Positions 7,391 through 14,278 of a stretch of 28,638 nucleotides of DNA are shown piece after piece. The notes beneath the pieces are model-generated. The model was not told the DNA's origin. It saw only the letters and a program-made list of their open reading frames with translations, and searched no databases. The DNA is from JBFGJH01 sp041586155 (lineage in GTDB: Bacteria > Actinomycetota > Acidimicrobiia > Spongiisociales > JAENVV01). Numbering within the stretch: position 1 is the first letter of the stretch; every line of letters begins with the position of its first letter. The stretch is taken from contig JBFHAT010000034.1 of the NCBI GenBank assembly GCA_041586155.1, positions 1 through 28,638 on the forward strand. Reading direction: 5' to 3'. Both the position numbers and the translations under genes were made by a program.

Positions 7391-7715
7391 GATTCCGTGC
7401 ACCTGTTCGAGCAAATGGCTCCGGCCGTGCCGACTACGTATCTCAAGGATGGCTCGGTTGCCGTTTCGCCGGTGTGGTTCCGTTACCAGGCGGGGAACCT
7501 CGAGGTCGTGCTTGCCGAAGATGACGTCAAGCTGGGACGTCTGAAGCGGGATACGCGATGCTCGCTCACGATCTGAGACGCAGCCCCCGTTTCGGGGCGT
7601 CAGAATCGAAGGCGTTCCGCAGCTCGAAGTCGATGATGGCAACGAAGCCAGTCCCTAGATCTCCAGTCGATACCTCGGTACCGACGATGGCGGCAGGTGG
7701 ACACCAGGCCTCGGC
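7391..7715 (+). pseudogene. Remnant of a pyridoxamine-5'-phosphate-oxidase-like (PPOX/FMN-binding split barrel) gene, frameshifted
   Basis: The frame from about 7391 encodes LKDGSVAVSPVWFRYQAGNL and VKLGRLKRDTRCSLTI, which is the PPOX split-barrel pattern (DGSP...PVWF...KxxNLxRDPR...L.I), then hits TGA at 7574. Shifting by one base continues the same domain: ETQPPFRGVRIEGVPQLEVD, to a TAG at 7656. After that stop, SSRYLGTDDGG resumes in the same frame, as expected for the family. One extra base near 7574, a nonsense codon and a missing normal C-terminus show an inactivated gene. It abuts the 3' end of the membrane protein gene. Confidence 0.65.
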
Positions 7716-8594
7716 TCATCCCGCGGGCGGCAGTCCCAGCCAGCTTCGGGCCCGTTCGAGCGACGCCGGTGAACCGTCGATCGGGCCGCTGCCTGCGCCT
7801 GAATCCCACGGCTTCGGCGCCTGTGGCGCCCACGAGGCGGCGTCGTGGGCGGTCGCCTCGAAGACCCGCTGCACGACCATTTCACCAAGCTGGGGTACGG
7901 GAGCTGCGCCGAGCGGCTCGATCACGTTGAGCGCCCGGAGATGACCATCGTCCAATTCGGCGATATCGGCGCCCCGCATGTCGTTGCCGAGCTCACCGGC
8001 GCCTAGGGCACCGAACGCAGAGTTTCGGCTCACCAGGAACCTGATGTCGTCGATCTGGCTGACGACCTGAATCACCGAGTCGGTGACGATCGCATACCGC
8101 AGGCGATCTGCGCTCAGCAGGACCGACATGACGACCCGAAAGCGAGCGACTTCGAAACCAACCGCGCCCACCGGGTTGAACGAGCGAGACTCCAGCTCAT
8201 CGATGCTCTGGCTGGCGCCCGCCATGACCGTCCCCGGCGGAAGGACATGCACGTCGGAGGGGCCGAGCCGGCTCAGCAGCAATCGACCAGCGCCGGCCAG
8301 CACCGCGAGGAGAGCCACGGTCGCCGCGAACACCCACCACGAACGTGTGGCTGCAGTTACCGCCAACAACATGAGCGCAACCGCCACGCGGAAGGCCCGC
8401 GACATCGGCGGGAGCCATGTTGCGGTGGCGACGGCCGCTGACAGGACCGCAGCCAGCGCCGCCTGACCCGGCTCGCGGCGGCTGAGCAACAGCGCCGCCA
8501 GGACCAGACCCAGTACCAAGACCACACCTCCGAGCAGCCTGACCAAGCCGACCAGTGGGCGGGCTGCACCGGGTACCGGCGGGTATCGAGACAT
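7716..8594 (-). CDS. Membrane protein with four N-terminal helices and a C-terminal soluble domain
   Basis: 292 residues from the ATG at 8594. Hydrophobic segments lie at roughly 10-35 (LLGGVVLVLGLVLAALLL), 42-60, 67-82 and 87-108. The remaining ~180 residues are soluble and start with HVLPPGTVMAGASQSIDELE. They contain repeated beta-strand patterns (FEVARFRVVMSVLLSADRLR) but no motif I recognise. The frame is open further upstream, but the ATG used here has a TACCCT hexamer 7 nt before it, matching the leaderless pattern, and upstream translation is not protein-like. It is divergent from the RraA-like gene with 63 bp between the starts. Function unknown. Confidence 0.75.
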   Translation of the reverse strand: MSRYPPVPGAARPLVGLVRLLGGVVLVLGLVLAALLLSRREPGQAALAAVLSAAVATATWLPPMSRAFRVAVALMLLAVTAATRSWWVFAATVALLAVLAGAGRLLLSRLGPSDVHVLPPGTVMAGASQSIDELESRSFNPVGAVGFEVARFRVVMSVLLSADRLRYAIVTDSVIQVVSQIDDIRFLVSRNSAFGALGAGELGNDMRGADIAELDDGHLRALNVIEPLGAAPVPQLGEMVVQRVFEATAHDAASWAPQAPKPWDSGAGSGPIDGSPASLERARSWLGLPPAG

Positions 8595-8601
8595 CCGGGC
8601 C

Positions 8602-8607
8602 AGGGTA
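8602..8607 (-). promoter_or_regulatory. -10 hexamer TACCCT of the membrane protein gene
   Basis: On the minus strand TACCCT ends 7 nt before the ATG at 8594; leaderless start inferred. Confidence 0.45.
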
Positions 8608-8645
8608 CCGGCCCGTGGTCGCACCCGGCGTGGACCGTGCGGGCG

Positions 8646-8651
8646 TAGTGT
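8646..8651 (+). promoter_or_regulatory. -10 hexamer TAGTGT of the RraA-like gene
   Basis: TAGTGT ends 6 nt before the ATG at 8658; leaderless start inferred. It faces away from the TACCCT hexamer at 8602-8607, forming a compact divergent promoter. Confidence 0.45.
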
Positions 8652-8657
8652 GCCTCC

Positions 8658-9356
8658 ATGGACCTGAATGAGGCCTTCGCCGGGCTCTGGACCCCTCAGA
8701 TCGCCGATGCCTGTCTCCGTCTTCGAAGGCCGCTGCTTCTTGCCCCACCTGGGCTGAAACCCGTGCGCTCCGGTGACAAATTGGCCGGGCCGGTACTCCC
8801 TGCCCGGCATTCGGGATCAGTGGATGTCTTCTTCGAGGCTTTCGAGGCCGCCCGAGGCGGGGAGGTGTTGGTGATCGACAATCAGGGCCGCGCCGACGAA
8901 GCCTGCATCGGCGACCTCACTGCCATCGAGGCGATGGCCGCCGGACTGGCCGGCATGGTGGTGTGGGGTCGGCACCGCGACACGACTGAACTGCGGGCCC
9001 TACCGCTCCCGGTGTTCTCGTACGGTCCGTTTCCTTCCGGGCCGCAGCGGCTCGATCCGTCTGAACCCGACGCTTTACGTCGTGCTCACTTCGGCACCAT
9101 CGAAGCCACGGCCCACCATGTCGTCTTCGCAGACGACGATGGCGCGGTGTTCGTCGAAGCCGCCTCGGTCGACGAGGTGATCGAGACTGCCAACACCATT
9201 CGCTCGACCGAGGAGGCACAAGCCGAGCTGGTGAGATCTGGTACGACGTTGCGCCAACAGCTGCGATTCGCCGAGTATCTGCAGCGTCGCCAACAGGATC
9301 CGTCGTACACACTGCGCCAGCACCTACGGGCCCGTGGCGGAGAGATCGAAGAATGA
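8658..9356 (+). CDS. RraA-family protein (HMG/CHA aldolase-like or regulator of RNase E-like fold)
   Basis: 232 residues. The core shows the RraA-family pattern: a G-D/N strand in VLVIDNQGR, a helix LTAIEAMAAGLAGMVVWG, and RHRDTTELRALPLPVFSYG, corresponding to the GxxRDxxEl...PvFa signature with the Arg and Asp used in the aldolases of this family. Members act as class II 4-hydroxy-4-methyl-2-oxoglutarate aldolases or as inhibitors of RNase E. Actinobacteria usually carry the metabolic type, so the enzymatic role is the better guess. The protein is longer than typical RraA (~160 aa), with a helical C-terminal tail (about 175-232, LRQQLRFAEYLQRRQQD). Start set by the ATG and upstream TAGTGT. 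Confidence 0.85.
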   Translation: MDLNEAFAGLWTPQIADACLRLRRPLLLAPPGLKPVRSGDKLAGPVLPARHSGSVDVFFEAFEAARGGEVLVIDNQGRADEACIGDLTAIEAMAAGLAGMVVWGRHRDTTELRALPLPVFSYGPFPSGPQRLDPSEPDALRRAHFGTIEATAHHVVFADDDGAVFVEAASVDEVIETANTIRSTEEAQAELVRSGTTLRQQLRFAEYLQRRQQDPSYTLRQHLRARGGEIEE

Positions 9357-9362
9357 GTGCCG

Positions 9363-10292
9363 TCAGGCGGCGCGCTTGTACGCACCTGGCCTCACTCCCA
9401 TCACCCTGAGGAACGCATTACTGAAGGCCGCCTCTGTCCGATAACCCACCAAACGTGCTGTCGCTGCCACCGAACACCCCTCTTCCCGCAGAAGGCGGGT
9501 AGCCAGATGCATCCGCCAACGAATCACGTATTCGCCCGGAGTCTCACCCACGGCTTCGCTGAATCGCGCATAGAAGGCAGACCGAGACAGCCCGACAGTC
9601 TCGGCCAGGGCTGCCGCTGTCCAGGGGATCTCAGGACTCCGGTGGATGAGCCCCAGGGCATCTCGGATAAGCGGGTCGCGAAGCGCTCCCAGCCAGCCGC
9701 CCTCGCCCGGCGCGAGCCGGTCGATGTGATCGCGCAGAACGCAGACTACGAGGACGTCGGTGAGGCGGGCGACGATGGTTTCGCTGCCGGCCGATGGCTG
9801 ATCCACCTCGGCGGCGATGAGGCCGATCATCGTCTCGACCAACGCCGACATGTGGCCGTCCTCGTCCCGGGCCACCAGCAGACGGGGCAGCATCGAGAAG
9901 ACGGGGTGGGCACCGGATCGCTCGAACTGGACCGTTCCACAGATCAATGACGTTGTCGTCCCCGAACCCTCCACGACCAGATGCCCCATACCACGACCGT
10001 CCACATTCGTCAGTTCGGCGATAGGTCGAGTCGGCGTGTTCGGTCGGTGGGTCATCAAGTGGTTGTCGCCGTGCGGCATCATCACCACGTCCCCCCGTCG
10101 CAACTCGACCGGCGTCCCACCTTCGGCAAGTCGTACCCATGCGCTCCCCTCGACCACGGCGTGGAACATACCGGCTTTGGTCCGGCCCGACTCGACCCCC
10201 CACGGTGCCGCCAGCGCCGCTCGAGAGAAGACCGAGCCCTCCATCCGAACCGATCGCAAGATGTCTGTCAACGCATCCGCCATCCGACCCAT
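9363..10292 (-). CDS. AraC-family transcription regulator with N-terminal cupin domain
   Basis: 309 residues. The N-terminal part (about 20-100) is a cupin-type sensor with HAVVEGSAWVRL and LRRGDVVMMPHGDNH, ending in a His-rich strand. A linker and dimerisation region follow. The C-terminal ~100 residues contain two helix-turn-helix motifs of the AraC/XylS type: WTAAALAETVGLSRSAFYARF and CSVAATARLVGYRTEAAFSN, then FLRVMGVRPGAY. This is the CxxxxARxxGYxxEAAFSRAF pattern of cupin_6-type AraC regulators, which often control neighbouring oxidoreductase or efflux genes. The start is the ATG at 10292, but an in-frame ATG at 10283 is equally possible. The target is probably the divergent small membrane gene at 10411 or its own promoter. 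Confidence 0.9.
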   Translation of the reverse strand: MGRMADALTDILRSVRMEGSVFSRAALAAPWGVESGRTKAGMFHAVVEGSAWVRLAEGGTPVELRRGDVVMMPHGDNHLMTHRPNTPTRPIAELTNVDGRGMGHLVVEGSGTTTSLICGTVQFERSGAHPVFSMLPRLLVARDEDGHMSALVETMIGLIAAEVDQPSAGSETIVARLTDVLVVCVLRDHIDRLAPGEGGWLGALRDPLIRDALGLIHRSPEIPWTAAALAETVGLSRSAFYARFSEAVGETPGEYVIRWRMHLATRLLREEGCSVAATARLVGYRTEAAFSNAFLRVMGVRPGAYKRAA

Positions 10293-10410
10293 CCATCGTG
10301 CGGTCTTGGTGGACTTTTCAATATGAATTCAGGATAATTACCTATTCACACGTCCACTTCTGCACAGTACGTTGGCTGGCGAGCAACGTCAAGGCATATC
10401 AGGAGGCGTG
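10293..10410. promoter_or_regulatory. AT-rich divergent promoter region between AraC-type regulator and small membrane gene
   Basis: The most AT-rich intergenic stretch in the window. On the minus strand TTGACG (10392-10387) and TACTGT (10369-10364) are separated by 17 nt and would drive the regulator with a ~65-nt leader. On the plus strand TGGACT (10310-10315) and GATAAT (10333-10338) are 17 nt apart and would drive the gene at 10411. Inverted arms GTGGAC (10309-10314) and GTCCAC (10352-10357) overlap the plus -35 and the minus start site. A TGAATTCA palindrome lies at 10324-10331. An operator for the AraC protein is inferred. Confidence 0.45.
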
Positions 10411-10677
10411 ATGAACAAGGCAGTTCTGGCGGCTGTGGCCAACTTCTTCTTTCCCGGTGCGGGCTACCTCATTGCCGGGGTGAAGCAGGGTCTGGCGATC
10501 CTGTGGCTCATCGGTGTGATAGGGCTCACGTATGTCGAGTTTGGGATCCGGGAGTCGGAGCCCACTCTGTACGGGATCATGTTCGGCAGCGTGCTCCTCA
10601 TGAACATCGCATTTGCCGTGGACGTCTACCGCACCGTCCGTGATGCATCGCCGGAGCACGCCGCTCTCGCTCGCTGA
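10411..10677 (+). CDS. Small membrane protein with two to three hydrophobic helices
   Basis: 88 residues from ATG 10411, preceded by AGGAGG at 10401-10406. Hydrophobic segments are AAVANFFFPGAGYLIAG, LAILWLIGVIGLTYVEFG and IMFGSVLLMNIAFAVDVY. The early NFFFPGAGYLIAG turn recalls small TM2-like or DUF-type membrane proteins in which an N-x-F-x-PGxG motif precedes the helix pair. No catalytic motif is visible. It is divergently transcribed from the AraC-type regulator across an AT-rich region and is a plausible target. It is followed by three hairpins. Function unknown. Confidence 0.82.
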   Translation: MNKAVLAAVANFFFPGAGYLIAGVKQGLAILWLIGVIGLTYVEFGIRESEPTLYGIMFGSVLLMNIAFAVDVYRTVRDASPEHAALAR

Positions 10678-10689
10678 AAGGCCCCTCGA

Positions 10690-10774
10690 GAAGTCGCCTG
10701 AACGGCGTCTTCTGACCGTCCTCCCGTGAGGACTGAAACGAATGAGGGAGTGCGGCCGGTCGCCGCACTCCCTC
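10690..10774. terminator. Cluster of three hairpins between convergent genes
   Basis: Three stem-loops lie in the 116 bp between two convergent genes. Hairpin 1 is at 10690-10712 (9-bp arms with one mismatch). Hairpin 2 is at 10718-10733 (GTCCTC/GAGGAC). Hairpin 3 is at 10744-10774, with perfect 13-bp arms and a 5-nt loop. No T run follows in either direction. Hairpin 3 is the likely bidirectional terminator. Confidence 0.65.
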
Positions 10775-10793
10775 GATCGGTCGTGGGAACTTC

Positions 10794-11390
10794 CTACAGG
10801 TCGACGGGACGGAGCACGCGGGTGATGCCGTGGATCACTCCGTTCGACGCATCGATGTCGGTCAGTGCCGGAATCACCCACGGGTCGATGTCATCGACGT
10901 CCTGGTCTCGCAGCGAGATCCAGGTGCTCTGACGCACGTTGACCTCGAAGGTGGGCCCGAGCAGCGTCGGCACGTCCACGCCGTCAAGTGTCAGCGCGGT
11001 AGCGGCAAACACCTCACCCTCGACGACGTGGTACAGGATCACGTCCGAGACCGTGTCGAGGCCAAGCTCTGCAACGGCGTTGAACACCTCTTCCTCAGAT
11101 TCGAGCCACACGCCGGCCAGGTCGTACACGAGGCGGCGGAAGGCTTGATCGGTGGGAGCGAACACCGTCACGTCGAACGGCAAGTCACCAACACCATCAT
11201 CATCCAGCGCTTCGTCGAGACCGGTTGCGATGACCGCCTCCGTGAGAATGTCGAAGTCGAACGGATTCGAGTCGAACTGGTCGCCGTCGGAAACCGCGAT
11301 ATCGATGATGGACGGGTCGTCGGCTGATGCGGGCACCGCCACCATCACGAGCATGAGGGCGGCCACGATGGTCAGTGTCCATCGTTTCAT
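10794..11390 (-). CDS. Secreted fasciclin-domain protein
   Basis: 198 residues. An N-terminal signal peptide (MKRWTLTIVAALMLVMVAV, cleavage likely after PASA) precedes a single fasciclin (FAS1) domain: FDILTEAVIATGLDEAL, then DVTVFAPTDQAFRRLV, VILYHVVEGEVFA and the closing SNGVIHGITRVL. FAS1 domains are extracellular adhesion or ligand-binding modules. The protein is short and acidic, rich in Asp, with no lipobox or anchor, so it is probably released. AGGAGG lies before the ATG at 11390. The upstream leader (11391-11440) holds two short hairpins, CTGGGT/ACCCAG and GGAGC/GCTCC. The gene is followed by the strong hairpin at 10744-10774. Confidence 0.93.
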   Translation of the reverse strand: MKRWTLTIVAALMLVMVAVPASADDPSIIDIAVSDGDQFDSNPFDFDILTEAVIATGLDEALDDDGVGDLPFDVTVFAPTDQAFRRLVYDLAGVWLESEEEVFNAVAELGLDTVSDVILYHVVEGEVFAATALTLDGVDVPTLLGPTFEVNVRQSTWISLRDQDVDDIDPWVIPALTDIDASNGVIHGITRVLRPVDL

Positions 11391-11470
11391 GAAAAGTCCT
11401 CCTGGGTCGGTTACCCAGCATTCGGAGCGGACGCTCCAACCGGATGCCGTTCGCTGCCTCCGACTGGTGT

Positions 11471-12469
11471 CTACTCCGGCGTTCCCTTGTCGGCGTGCAT
11501 GCGGGCGATCTCCGACAACAAGCTGTCCGCTCGCTCGAGGTGCCCTGCCACTCCGAAACCATGAGCGGCGCCCCGCGCCTTCTCGCCATCGAGGTATCGA
11601 ACAGCGGCGGTTCGGGCGTGGGACGCGGCCGTCTCCAACTCCTCGGCCAAGCGTCGGAACTTGTCGGCCGTCTCTTGATCCATCGGTGGCACCGCAGCCG
11701 TCACCCCATGTGTCGGCGAAGTGGCCTCCGGGGGGCCGACAGCGATGACGGCCTTGGCCTGCTCGATGGTGAAGCGGCCGTGCGTGACCTCTCGACCGAC
11801 GACGACCCCGTCGAGCCGGCGCCCTTCGACGTCGAGCGCCAGCAGCGCCCTCAGGTCGTCGAGGCTCCGCACTCCGCCGGCCGCTACGACGGGAATGTCC
11901 ACAGCCGCGAGGGTTTCAGAAATGAGCCGCATGTTCGGCGGCTCCATGAGGGCGTCCCGACCGGCTTCCGCCAACAGAACCGCCGAGACACCGGCCGATT
12001 CGAGCTCCACCAATACCTCCTCCAGGTATCTGCCCGAGTTCTGGGTCCAGCCTCGGGTGGCCAGCTCGCCATCAGGCCGCACGTCGAGCGAAACGGCGAT
12101 CTGGTCGGGACGGTTGCGGCACAAGTCCCACACCATGTTCTGGTTCTCGATGGCAGCCGTGCCCATCACGACACGCCACGCACCCTGCTCGATCAGGCGA
12201 TAGGCCTCGGCCTCCGATCGGATCCCTCCGGCCACTTGGACTTCGACATCCAGTTCGGCGAGCAAACGGTCGATGAGCGGCCGGTTGCGATAGTCGCGGT
12301 GAGCTGCGGCGTCGAGATCGACGATGTGAACCCGATCCGCCCCTTGGGTGACCCAGTTGTGGGCACGGGCGATGGGATCGTTGTCGAGCGTGATAGCGTC
12401 TTCGAGCTGACCACGAGGCAGGCGCACCGATCGCCCGCCGAGAATGTTCACCCGGGCGTAGAGATCCAT
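11471..12469 (-). CDS. HisA/PriA-like TIM-barrel protein with altered active site and C-terminal helical extension
   Basis: 332 residues. Residues 1-243 form a HisA-type barrel. Both phosphate-binding halves are kept: VAGGIRSEAEAY with VVMGTAAIEN, and VVAAGGVRSLDDLRALL with GVVVGREV. HIVDLDAA and ATRGW are also kept. However the general base at position 8 (Asp in HisA/PriA, AIDL) is Asn8 in RVNIL, and the Thr of the TDIxxDGT loop is Ala (LLAEAGRDAL). Asp129 (SLDVR) is retained. An ~85-residue extension (248-332) is helical (ETADKFRRLAEELETAASHA) and is not part of normal HisA (~240 aa). No other his genes are nearby. It may be a catalytically altered paralogue. TAGCCT lies 6 nt before the ATG. 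Confidence 0.85.
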   Translation of the reverse strand: MDLYARVNILGGRSVRLPRGQLEDAITLDNDPIARAHNWVTQGADRVHIVDLDAAAHRDYRNRPLIDRLLAELDVEVQVAGGIRSEAEAYRLIEQGAWRVVMGTAAIENQNMVWDLCRNRPDQIAVSLDVRPDGELATRGWTQNSGRYLEEVLVELESAGVSAVLLAEAGRDALMEPPNMRLISETLAAVDIPVVAAGGVRSLDDLRALLALDVEGRRLDGVVVGREVTHGRFTIEQAKAVIAVGPPEATSPTHGVTAAVPPMDQETADKFRRLAEELETAASHARTAAVRYLDGEKARGAAHGFGVAGHLERADSLLSEIARMHADKGTPE

Positions 12470-12475
12470 ACTCCC

Positions 12476-12481
12476 AGGCTA
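12476..12481 (-). promoter_or_regulatory. -10 hexamer TAGCCT of the HisA-like gene
   Basis: TAGCCT on the minus strand ends 6 nt before the ATG at 12469; leaderless start inferred. Confidence 0.5.
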
Positions 12482-12529
12482 GGGCACCGAACCTCCGGCT
12501 GAAGGCCAGAGCCCATGATCGTGCGAAGG

Positions 12530-12535
12530 TAGGGT
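12530..12535 (+). promoter_or_regulatory. -10 hexamer TAGGGT of the ferredoxin gene
   Basis: TAGGGT ends 8 nt before the ATG at 12544; leaderless start inferred. Divergent from the HisA-like promoter. Confidence 0.5.
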
Positions 12536-12543
12536 GACACACG

Positions 12544-12738
12544 ATGTTCGTTTCGGTCGACCCGGCTATCTGCGCCGGTTCAGGATGCTGCGAACGTGTC
12601 TGCCCCGAGGTGTTCAGCGTCGGCGAAGTGGCAACCGTCATCGACCCGGCGCCGCACGAGCGCATTCACGAACGGGTGCGCGAAGCGGCCCACGAATGCC
12701 CAACCGCGGCAATCCTCATCAGGTCCGACAGCGACTGA
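12544..12738 (+). CDS. Small single-cluster ferredoxin, probably [3Fe-4S]
   Basis: 64 residues. Cluster ligands are Cys10, Cys16 and Cys20 in CAGSGCCERVCP, plus Cys52 in HECPTAAI. The position that carries the second Cys of a [4Fe-4S] site is Ser13. This arrangement is typical of actinobacterial ferredoxins with a [3Fe-4S] cluster, which often pass electrons to cytochrome P450s, although an extra Cys15 lies nearby. It is a cytosolic electron carrier. No P450 or ferredoxin reductase lies in the window, so its partner is unknown. It is divergent from the HisA-like gene and converges on the signal peptidase gene with 16 bp between stops. Confidence 0.93.
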   Translation: MFVSVDPAICAGSGCCERVCPEVFSVGEVATVIDPAPHERIHERVREAAHECPTAAILIRSDSD

Positions 12739-12754
12739 CCGCATCGCTCCCAAG

Positions 12755-13510
12755 TCAAGGGAACAACGCGTCGGCTGTGAACGTGCCGTTCGAGGTGGTG
12801 CTCGCCGTGAAGGCGGCACGCGACGGCGCCGAGGCTGCGCCCGCCAGGATGAGCACCACCACGATCCCCACCCGCAGCAGCACCGTCAACGCCGAACGCT
12901 GCGGCGCCAGGTGCCGGAGAGGAGGTCGTGCCCCTCGCCGCGAACCACGACGCGGTCGCAGATGCCGAAGACGTTCAACGTCGTCCAGCCAGGGATCGAA
13001 GGCATCGTTGGTAGCCCAGCGCGCCATGTAGACGGCCAGCGCCATAGACACAGCGAACAACACGAACATGAGAGGTTCGGTCCGAAGCCATTGTGATGGC
13101 AAGCCAATGAGAGGCACGAGAATCCGCCCCACGCCCCGGATGTGCTCGCGCTCGATCGGGGTCGAATCTGTGCGGGCGTTGGCGTCGCCCTTGGTGAGAA
13201 AGCGGCCGTCATCGAGTACGACATGAATGCGGTGGGTGACCAACCCCAGACCCCCAGGGTCCTCGAAGACGATCACGGTCCCGCCCCCGATCTCCTCACC
13301 GCGGTAGGGCGCCGCCACCACCACGTCGCCGCGTTCGATGGTCGGCTGCATCGAGCCGGACGTGATGACCAGCGCCTGCCATCCCAAGACGGCGGCCGGG
13401 ATCATGGCCCAAGCCGCCAGCCAGGCAGCGGTGAACAAGACGAACAGCCCCAGAGCCCCAGCGTAGAACCGAGGCTCTGAGGCTGACACACGAGCAGGAC
13501 GCAGGAGCAT
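12755..13510 (-). CDS. SipW-type signal peptidase I with a C-terminal tail that resembles its substrate
   Basis: 251 residues from ATG 13510. A transmembrane segment (about 16-42) precedes the ER/archaeal-type signal peptidase core: Ser53 in VITSGSMQPTI, His93 in VTHRIHVV (His replaces the Lys of ordinary bacterial enzymes), and Asp109/Asp115 in LTKGDANARTD. A second helix spans 145-165. After a basic loop (RPRRGSRRGARP) a third hydrophobic helix (208-227) leads into SRAAFTASTTSNGTFTAD and then the stop. That tail matches the SRAAFTAQ region of the neighbouring TasA-like protein. The peptidase would process that neighbour at the outer membrane face. A longer GTG start at 13549 overlapping the upstream gene is possible. 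Confidence 0.9.
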   Translation of the reverse strand: MLLRPARVSASEPRFYAGALGLFVLFTAAWLAAWAMIPAAVLGWQALVITSGSMQPTIERGDVVVAAPYRGEEIGGGTVIVFEDPGGLGLVTHRIHVVLDDGRFLTKGDANARTDSTPIEREHIRGVGRILVPLIGLPSQWLRTEPLMFVLFAVSMALAVYMARWATNDAFDPWLDDVERLRHLRPRRGSRRGARPPLRHLAPQRSALTVLLRVGIVVVLILAGAASAPSRAAFTASTTSNGTFTADALFP

Positions 13511-13530
13511 CGCCGGGAGCGGCGGTGGGT

Positions 13531-14145
13531 CTAGCCGCGCGCCTCCCACACAAACTCGATCGGCCCCGCAGTGGTGAGGGTGTACGAATTGTCAGCGGCC
13601 GGATCCATGGTCACTCGAAACTGATAGGTCTGCACGTTGCCTTGCACGCTGGTGTTCCAGCCGGCTGCCGCCGCGGACCAATCGGTTTGGGTCGCAACGA
13701 AATCGGCCAGCGTTCCCGAGTAGATCGTGGCACCCGGGACGAAACCCGTGCAGTCGCCCTCGCCTCCACCCAGCTCGGTGGCGACGAAGCCTCCGCCATC
13801 GCCGATCTTCACCTCGAGGTTCAGCGCATCGGCCAGGGTGCCGGCCAACGAGGTTCCCGAGAAGAGTCTGATGTCGGCGTTGACAGATTCACCGGAAAAT
13901 GTGACGTCGATGCAGTTCTCGACCGTCTCCGACGGCGTCAGTCCGGTGACGAGGAACATCGTCGTGCCGTTGGCGCCATCGGTGAGCGTTACTCCGCTCG
14001 CAGCTTGAAAGGTGTTGGCCGGGTTGTTGGTCTGCGCGGTGAAAGCGGCGCGAGATCCCGTCAACACGAGCAAGCTGATCAGCAGAGTCGCCGCTCCAAA
14101 GGCGGCGAGCCGGATGATGGTCGAGCGTTGGATCCCTGAGGGCAT
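13531..14145 (-). CDS. TasA/camelysin-like secreted protein with SipW-dependent signal peptide
   Basis: 204 residues. A basic N-terminus and hydrophobic helix (IIRLAAFGAATLLISLLVL) end in TGSRAAFTAQTNN, the SipW-type cleavage region found in TasA/CalY proteins. The mature part is beta-rich, with ENCIDVTFSG and GDCTGFVPG supplying two cysteines, and ends with IEFVWEARG. TasA-family proteins form extracellular fibres of biofilms in Bacillus; that role here is inferred. The gene lies directly upstream of the SipW-type peptidase (20 bp), as peptidase-substrate pairs usually do. CAGGAGTG before the ATG at 14145 is a fair ribosome site. Confidence 0.85.
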   Translation of the reverse strand: MPSGIQRSTIIRLAAFGAATLLISLLVLTGSRAAFTAQTNNPANTFQAASGVTLTDGANGTTMFLVTGLTPSETVENCIDVTFSGESVNADIRLFSGTSLAGTLADALNLEVKIGDGGGFVATELGGGEGDCTGFVPGATIYSGTLADFVATQTDWSAAAAGWNTSVQGNVQTYQFRVTMDPAADNSYTLTTAGPIEFVWEARG

Positions 14146-14278
14146 GAGATCACTCCTGTTCGTGGGGAAGGTGTGCTCATTGCATCGGCCAACACTCCGA
14201 GCTACTTGAACCCACGCAGCAGCATCCGGTGTGTCGCTGGGCCCCGTATCCTCAGCACACCATCACAGAGGACCCGTC

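Noticed and set aside
6719..7642. Minus-strand open frame of ~307 codons as an intact gene
   Set aside because: Only a short central part resembles an ABM-fold protein; the remainder is antisense of the methyltransferase and of the PPOX remnant.
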